Assembly (NCBI RefSeq): GCF_963678635.1
Contig: NC_087066.1
Span: forward strand, 49,719,581 to 49,783,580
DNA: 64,000 nt
Source: Symsagittifera roscoffensis
Lineage: Eukaryota > Xenacoelomorpha > Acoela > Convolutidae
Reading direction: 5' to 3'
Shown: positions 45,701 to 54,700 of the stretch, piece after piece
How positions within the stretch are numbered: the first letter of the stretch is position 1
Layout: every line of letters starts with the position of its first letter
Made by a program: the position numbers and the translations under genes
The notes under the pieces: model-generated
The model's input: the letters and a program-made list of their open reading frames with translations, nothing else
Told to the model about the DNA's origin: nothing
Database searches by the model: none

Positions 45701-48700
45701 TCTGTATTTTGTTACTTCAGATAATTGCGTGAATCGATTGATTGGTTTTTATCTATAGACTACAAAGACAGACAAGTGTCAATGAACGCTAGGAAACAGA
45801 ATAAAAACTGGCACATACAAAAAAGCCCAGAAACACAACTACCAGCAATAAATTTTTTAGAAAAGATCGAGCGACCACTAAGACGACAATACGTGGATAC
45901 AAGCTTATTGAGCCAAAAATGCCATGAAAAATTGTTGCTGCGAATTTTTTTGAATGATTAAGCTTTGAATGTTTTTTTTTCTTCAAATTACTGGAGTAAA
46001 CCAAGATAAAATACGTATAGCACCAGAAAAAAACGTGATATGACAAATAAGCCGATAGAATATATGCAGACAAGCGTTTGACCAAAAAAGAACAATTTTT
46101 CCCGAAAAAATTCTATTTCATACTTACTGAAACATAGCCAACTGACCGAAAGAAAAGAGAAATGAACGCAAGGAAACTGAAAAAAAAACTTGTTCTTTCA
46201 CAAATCTTCAACTTTTCAATTTCGAAGAAAAAAATAGATGGCCTTAAAGATCTTTGAATTAAAAAAAACATGATGGACAATTTTTTGTCAACATTAACCC
46301 ATTTTGAGAAAACTGGATCAATAGGTAAAATTTTTATTTCGCAGGGAAATCTGATAATTAATTTCCATTTTCGAAATTAGAAGTCAATTACGTTTTTCGT
46401 GACCTTTACAATTTTGCTGTTCGATAGTGGAGTTTGCCTTCCTTTTAACAATGAAAATGCACTGAACTTAAAAAAAATCCCAAGTCAAACCGCGAAAAAT
46501 CAAAATTGAGCGTGAACAAATTATAAGACTTCTCCTGAAAAAAAAATCAGCAAGACCTATATAAGAGTACTCACTACGTTCATTACTCTTGAAAAAACAA
46601 GTACAGGCAGTGACTCGAATCCCAAACCGTAGCGTTCAAAGGCAACCACGTCTACGCAAGGCTACGTGGGAAGGAGCAGTAGCAAAATGAGGTGGGGGGA
46701 GCGGGGCGGAGGCCTCCCTCAGGGATTCGACCGCTGCCGACCCAAAGGGCCCCCCTTTGTACTATTTGATATACCCATTTTTGGCTGACTGACCATACAA
46801 TTTTTTCTAAAGGCGCGAATCTACACTTATTTTGAGGGGAGAGCGCGCGCCGAAAAAACGCGATTTTTTGGTCGAGTTTTTCCAAAAAGTGCACAAAAAT
46901 ACCTTTTGGCCAGTTTTTTCACAAGTTTACCAGCGGCGCAGAAAATGTCAAATTAGGGTCTTTATAGTGATTTGGGAGAACTCAGAAAATCAATTCAGTC
47001 TACCTAAAAAAAAAGGTCGACAAAAATTTCATTTTTTTTTGAAAATCAGCCCCCCCCCCTCGAGAAATTCCTAGATCCGCGCCCTGGAACGAGACTGAAA
47101 GTTCTTAAGGTTCAATTATAAGGCAAATTTAATTTATTACAGATTTATAAGAAAATTTGTTTACGGGAAAAAGTCCAGTTCTCAATTACCTAATCAATGT
47201 GTTGAATTGAAGTGATTGGACTTTCGTGTCTTGGACAAAATAGACTGGAAAGTTTGAAACTCTCTAAGCATTTGTGTCCAATATAAAAATGTCAATTCTA
47301 ATTTAACCGATTTTAATCAAATTTAAGTTTTTTTATAAGTTTTGGGCCAAATATGTCCGGACACTGAACTATCATTTAGAAGATAATCTACTTCTCTTTT
47401 GTATAGGAACAGAACGCAAAAAAATCATCAGCCTTCTTTTCAGTCGTATCTCAGTGATTCTATTTTTACAGTGGATACATTTGATTTCAGCATTTTTATG
47501 AACTTAACAAAAAACTATATTTAAGTCTCATTGACCTACAAAAAAGTCTATTACAAAAAGAACAAAGCAATGATTGAATGTAAGAAAATACGAGAATATC
47601 AACCGTCATATGTTTTATGATTACTGAAAATACTTAGAAAGTAGATGCGCCATTTCTGAAATCAGCGCTAATTCACCAGAAGGGCTTTGGAACACAGATT
47701 GGACAATGGGTCTATTTATATGCATCCGTACAAACGCCATTAATTTTTGTTTCCTTTGATCTTCTTCATCTTTGCATAACATTATATTACAAACTCTATC
47801 CATTTGTTCTAATTCTATTATTTAAGCTTCATTTGATCTTCCAGATCTTTGTATGCCATTCTTTGACTTGAGCATAATATTAACAAAAATATCTATTCTT
47901 TTCTTTTTTTATTCTATGGTAGAAATTACCCTGCCTCCATCAGAGTGTGGACATGAAAAATCAAATTAACATGCTGAAAAATAATATTAAGTAAGCAGAC
48001 GAATAGCGGAGCTTCGCATTACTTGCCATACAACATAACCAGAGTAGGACAAACTGAAAATGAAAATTCAACGACCTATATAAGAGTCTGAACTCACTTC
48101 ATGACTTCTTATTAAAAAACAACATTGTCAGACAAGCAGCTGAGAATCAATCAACAGCAAAACGAAAGCTTTAAGTATCATGTAACAAGCGGCAACTAAT
48201 CCAAAAATACTTGGTTAGAGGCCATTGAGTCGAAAACAGGTTTAAGAAAAGGTATAAGAAATTGTTGTCATTATTAAAAAATCACAGAGACGAAGCTGCG
48301 CTTCGCAAACACTAGCGAGAAAACGACAAGAAAACATCTCATTGAGGTGAAATAGAAATTATCCTCATAGAAAAATTTAAAGCTTCGCTACGTGTTGTAT
48401 TCGAAACAGCAACCTCGAAATTTGGAGTGTCACATCCTTCCCTCTCAACCACGCACGCTTAAGGATCGACAAACACTAGCCAAATAAAGCAGAAAACTGA
48501 TGTTGTGAAGTTTCCAATGCTAGAGATCGTAAGTAAAACATGAGTACCACCAAATGAGCACTTCTATTTGCAAATTGGAAAAAAGTAGAGTCATACTAAC
48601 ATACTGCGCTTGCTAGTTTAAAAAAAAGAACAAACTTGATATGAAAAAATGCAGTCCAAAAAATGGTGTTCATTTGAACGTTTATACTTGTAACGGAAAC

Positions 48701-51700
48701 TTATAGTGTGTATAAACATCACAAATCTACACAGAAGCGATGCTTTAAATACTTGCAATACAACGCAAGCGTAGACGGATCTAACAAAACCGAACAAAAA
48801 AACTCTTGCAAAATGGAAATATTTCAGAAAACAGAAAAACAAAACCACCAGTGCGAAATAGGCTATTTCTATTTATCGAGCGGCCACTTAACCAACAACA
48901 AATGGCAGACGTCCATTGGACCGAAAACAAAAATGCCAAAGAAATTGTTGTCAAAAAAAATTTTGAATAATAAAGTTTTAAAACTTTGAAAATTTCCAAC
49001 AATTTTCGTTTTTGAAGCGACACAAAATAAGGCAGATAAGCCAAAATATTCCGAAACCATTTATACCAAAAAAATCTTTCAAGCGAAAAAACATTAACAG
49101 AAAACCAAGAAAATATACAACGTCAGGGCTATAAATTTAACGAATAACAGGTGAAAATCATAAACACTTGCATTTACTATGAAAATGCTGACACCTCAAA
49201 ATAATTATCTGATGTAGCAACTAAGCCGACTATCAGTTTAATACATACGAGAAAAAAACAAGATCCGGCCAAGACTCGTTCCCTAGATTTTAGGGTACAT
49301 ACGAAAGCGCGTTCCTTCAAGACCAAGTAGGAAGGAATTGCTCGAAGTTGCTAGGGTTCACTAATAAAGCTACTTCACAACTTCTTACAAATGTAAAAAA
49401 TATATATTTGTTTAAGGAAAAAAAGTCTACTTCCCGATTACAAGAGACTTGCTTTCGCAAGTTTAATGACACAATATTTACGCAATTAAATATATTCAAA
49501 AAAAACTTAATTTTATATATAGAAAAACTATATATAGAAAAACGAGCACTGTGAAAAAAAAACCAGGCGGCAAGTAATCTGACATGGACTGTGACAAAAA
49601 CATGTCAACAAAGAAATTGAATATGATTTTGAAAACTTTTTGGCTACTTTAGCCCTCTTCAAAAAACTATCATATTAAGAAGGAATCAAATAAAGGGCTT
49701 AAAAGAATAATAAAACTAGATTTGAAGATGACCACCAATTTCAGCCACCCTTTGAACAAAGTTGTTCACGGGAAAAATCAAGTACCCGGTCGCAATATCC
49801 TTATTTATCACAAGGGTAAAATTGTTCTTTTTATTTTAGAAAACAAAGGACTGCCCTGCGTAACTGTTATGAAAACAAACGTTATGAGCCGAGTCCAGCG
49901 AATTGTCTGGAACGAACATTTCCTGACTATTCATTTCGATGCAGTGGTGCCATTATTTTCATAACTTGAAAACATGTGAAAACTCTTTTAAAATTACTAA
50001 TTAGACTGTCAGAACAACAAAGTGTCATAATTCACAACAATTTAAAGTATTCGAAGAGAAAAAAAACAACACAACAAATCTAAGACAATCCAAAGCACTT
50101 CTGCGATTTAGAAAAAATCGCCTTCTTCTTGATTATGATGCGCGCCCAATTTTTGAAAAATTATTCCTTAAAACTCTACACTCAGCTTCGAATTAATTAC
50201 TAAGTTTTTCACAGCGTCGAAGCAGAGTATCACAACACATAAATAAAAGAAATAACAAGTCGAAAAAAAACGAAAGATGAAAAAAAAATTAGTTATTGTA
50301 TATCTTACTAGAACTTCACTATAATTAGCATATTAAATTAGCAACGGAACGAAAACTTACGAAGAGAAAAGCGCTTATGAAAAAATCTTTAAGCCCCATC
50401 TTTACGTCCATCTGAAACTAAAATGAACTACAATGAAAGTTGCTCAGATCACAAGGAATTTCAGTGATCAGACAACTAAGCCGTCAATCTTTGAGCAAAC
50501 ACCAGTACAGCCAAAAAATAGATTTTAAAGAAAAAAGATTAAACTTTCAAGCCCTCTAAGGCCACTTGAGCTGTAAAATACAAGAAAAACAGAAGTAAAT
50601 ATGGAAAGATACGCTTGTAAATTTGTTTGTTGGCAATCGAATCACAAACTACGGCATTCGACCCACTGAACAGCAGACTAACTATTATGAGTCCCTCGCC
50701 TACGCAGCTGCGCTATGAGACCTTATTATCATAGATAATTACCACATCCTCTAATTGTAAAAACAAGGCAGCAGTGGTAGCGCATTAATGAAGCGGATAA
50801 AACATGCTAATAATTATTGATATACGAAAATACATAAAACATTTTTCATGAAATTTTCCTTTTCACATGGGATGCAAATTGTTTCGACATATTTGATATA
50901 CAACATGGATTAAACACAGAGGCGAAGCTGCTCTTCGTAAGCAGATATATTGAGTTAAAAAATTTCTGAAACGAGTTTTCATTATTGTTATGTTGTTTGA
51001 AACAAATCACTTTTTCGGTTCATTTGATGAATTGAAAACGCATCAACTGTGTTAACTTATTACTCTTCGAATGTCAAAGCACATGCTATGAAAAAGCTGT
51101 AAAGGTGCCCCAAAAGTGGCACCAAAATTCGCGACTTCGGTTGGGGAAAAAAAGAAGCTTCGCACTAAAACACTTGCTTCGCAAGCATAATTAACAAATT
51201 CCCTGCTAATGAATAAATTTTACTACTTACGCTCCGACAATAGTGACGCTGCCCTTTCGAGTTGGCGATCCAATGCAGTTCACTTTGCCCGCTCTTTCGT
51301 AAAAGGACGCAAGCCTGGCTCCCAGGTACGCGGGGTAGCCCGAATCTGCCGGCATCTCGGCCAGACGACCCGAGATCTCTCGGAGTGCCTCGGCCCATCT
51401 AGAAGTGGAGTCAGCCATCATGCTGACGTTTAGACCCATGTCTCGGAAGTATTCGGCGATTGTGATTCCGGCGTAGATGGAGGCCTCTCTGGCTGCCACT
51501 GGCATGTTGGAGGTGTTTGCCACCACTATCGTCCTCCTCATGATGCTCTCTGTTTTTCCGTCATTCGTCGTCATTGTCAGCTTAAAACAAACATCAGTTC
51601 AACAATCTACGCCACTATGATATTATTTTATATCATCCATTTTTGGCCGACTAAACCTTATTTTTTTCAAGAGGCACCTTTGGCACCAATGCATACTTAT

Positions 51701-54700
51701 TTGGAAGCGGACCGCACGCGCCGAATAAACGAAATTTTTTAATCAAAATTTTCGAAAGTGGCCAAAACGGCATTTTTGACCTTTTTTTCAAAAATTTACT
51801 TGCGGCTCAGCAAATATTGTCAAAACAGTGCCTTTATAGTGTCAAAACAGTGCCTTTATAGTGTCAAAACAGTTTATAGTGTTCTGAGAGCGCTCAGAAA
51901 ATCACTTTGGTCAACCTAAAAAAGTCAATTAAATTTTCATTTTTTTTTGAAAATCTGCCCCCCCATCCCTCGAGAAAATACTAGATCCGCGTCTGACAGA
52001 GGATGAAACTTTCAGGGTCTTAATTGGCATTTTTAACCAGGAAAGACTCTTTTTGTACGAATAATTCCAGCCAAAAGAGTCAAAATTTTTGATGCCATAA
52101 TTTTAACTAAAGCTAACCGTTGGGAAATCTTTGAGCACTTCCGCCATTTCGTTTCCTCTCTCTCCACACCCGACATACACGATGACGTCACTATTCGAGT
52201 ACTTGGAGAGTGCCTGGGAAATCACAGTCTTGCCACACCCGAAAGCCCCTGGAATGGCTGTTGTTCCTCCTTGCACACAAGGAAACAGGGCGTCCAGCAC
52301 CCTTTGTCCAGTTAGCAGCGGGTGATCGGCAGACAGCTTCTCCACATAGGGTCTAATTTGCCTCACAGGCCAAATTTGGTGCATATTGTAGTTTGATTTC
52401 ACGCCACAGAACTCGGCCTGCAGGACTACATCCTCCAGAGAGTATTGACCAGGAGGCGCAATGTAAGTAATGGTTCCTGCTGCATTCGGAGGCATCATGA
52501 TTCTATTTTGCACTAGCGAACTCTCCGGCACAACTCCGAACACATCTCCGCCGCTAATATGACTTCCCACCTTCAACAAAACAAAACTTTCACTTTGTTC
52601 TCTCGAATTATTACTTGAACATACTAAAAAGTTACAGGGTGACCACAAGAAGAGCACTTCGCACAATCCATCGCCAAGAATATCAAATAGGAAGCAACAT
52701 AATTCCATTGCAACCTCAGAGAATTTAGAATCAGAGAACCGCATTAGTTTTGCAATTGAATTTGAATGTTTAGCTGTCAATCGAAATTGTAAATGAAATT
52801 TTTCAAAAAAAAAAAAAATTAATTTTCATATCTTCAAACTCAATATTTCTTCGTTGTCTAGAATCTCTTAAGTTTTTCAGCCAAAAAGCTATTGGAAGAA
52901 AAAATGAAGCCAAAAAAAAGAGCGGAAGACTTGTTTCCTCGAAAGAATCCGATGCTCGAGAAACTTTCTTTTTGTTGTAGGGAGGTTTTAACGCCTTAAC
53001 ATGTAACAAAAATTACAAACAGATCATTTGGTGGCTTTGATGAAACATAGGAAAAAAGGAAAAAAGCAAGTAAACGGAAACAGAATCGACAAAAACATGC
53101 TTTAATTAATTAGTTGCAGAAAACAATCTATGTGAAACAAAGCCAATTACAAAATGAGGCAAAAAAAACACATATCCAAGTCAGTCGCCCTATTTCAGAC
53201 GCGCATTGTACTATACTATAATTTAACACAGAGGCGGAGCTGCACTTCGCAAACACAGGCAAAAAAAAAGAAAGAGGGGAGGAACTCAAAACCTAATCTA
53301 AAAAAACGTGGAGAAAAAAAATGCCGAAAAAATTCGAACCTCTGCACTCAAAACCCCGAGAAATTGAGTCCAGTGCTTTTACTAGCTGCGCTATCTCGCT
53401 AAATCTATTTCAATAGCTAGCCATCTAGCGAGCCCAGCTTAAGCTGGATGTAATTGTCTGATATTTTTTCTATAGATACTGATGTGAAAGGTAATGCGTA
53501 AATTTGAAACACAGAGGAGAAGTAGAGCTTAGCGTCACTAGCAATACAAAAAGGAATAATTATAATCACGGACAAACAAAATGAACAATTAAAAATTTGC
53601 AAAACACTCGAAAATCAATTTTTTGTTAAAAAAAATTATTAAATTGCTTAATCCGAAAAAAAACTGCTCTTCACGCACCATTAGAATTTTTACAAAGCGG
53701 ATTCGGAATGATAGAAAAAGGCCAACTTCCAAAACTAAGCCGACAAAAAAGCATACTGGCGATAGTCTAAAATTTTGTTAAAAAAAGGTCCCGACTGGAA
53801 TCGAGAAAACAAAAAATTAGGTTAGTAAGCCGACAAAAGTAAAGCCGCTACCCAATTCGCCGAAAATCGAATGAAAATTTACGGCTAAAACAGAAAACAT
53901 AGCCAATCAAATATTGGAAAAGAGTAATGAACGCAAGCGAACATTAAAAAAAAACACTGACTTTCTTTAAGAAAATCTTTCGAATTTCAGAAAAAAAATA
54001 GATGCCCCTTAAGCTCTTTGAATTTACAGAACAATTTATGATTGGCGCTTTTTTGATAACATGAACCCGATTGTAGAAAACTGGATCAACAGGTAAAGTT
54101 TTTAATCCGCTGGAAATCTAAAAATTAAATTCCACTTTCGAAACTAGAAATCGTTCACGTTTTTTGTGCCATTTCCACGTTCGTATTTGCAGAGTGCTAT
54201 TTACATAACTGTCAGCAGAGGAGTTTCAATTCAACTCAAAAAGTGCATAGGTACCTAAGTGCAATCATAAATGCATTAATATGTATGAATGCACATCTGT
54301 AGTTATTAGAGCATTTTAAGACTTTTTTATGAAAAAAGAACAAGAAAAAATCACCAAGACCTATAAAAGAGTCTTCACTACGTTCATTACTCTTAATTAA
54401 TGGAAAACAAGGATAGCCGGTTTATACGCAAGAATCACAGAATAAATTTTTAAGGAATTTGGTTGGAACAAACAATTTTGCCATCTTTTTCTTTCAAATT
54501 AGTGTTGTTTTTTATGTGGTGTGATGAAAGGATCTGACAAAAACCTAAAATTTAGGCATTTTGGACAGTCGGAGTAAAGTAGGCACATCGGGTTACAATT
54601 TTCAGATCAGCTGGTCTCGTCATTCATCCTTTCGAAGTTAGATATGTGTCATATAAAAAAATTCATCAACTATTTAGTCTTCTTTCGCATAAGGAGTTTT

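Larger units (their letters stand above)
41897..51230 (-). other. V-ATPase intron 3
   Basis: 9334 bp, the largest intron. Donor AGC/GTAAGT is the strongest in the gene; acceptor GTTTGTTAG. It contains family B copies (43240-43470, 43570-43915, 44755-45000, 46225-46610), SINE heads (45190-45260, 46600-46670, 48290-48470, 49260-49330, 50630-50725) and a family C copy (46680-47080). Nothing was assigned in 47100-47600. Confidence 0.85.

Noticed and set aside
50630-50725. Genuine tRNA-Met gene
   Set aside because: CAT-like loop and A-box are present, but length and stem pairing do not fit and related copies are dispersed nearby, so a SINE head.
52571-52780. N-terminal extension of the exon 2 frame (225-codon frame)
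   Set aside because: Upstream of 52570 it reads into intron 1; the acceptor and the exon 1 join explain the protein.
48285-53560. CRISPR-like array from the recurring GGCGAAGC blocks
   Set aside because: Spacing is irregular (hundreds to thousands of bases) and the genome is eukaryotic; these are SINE tails.
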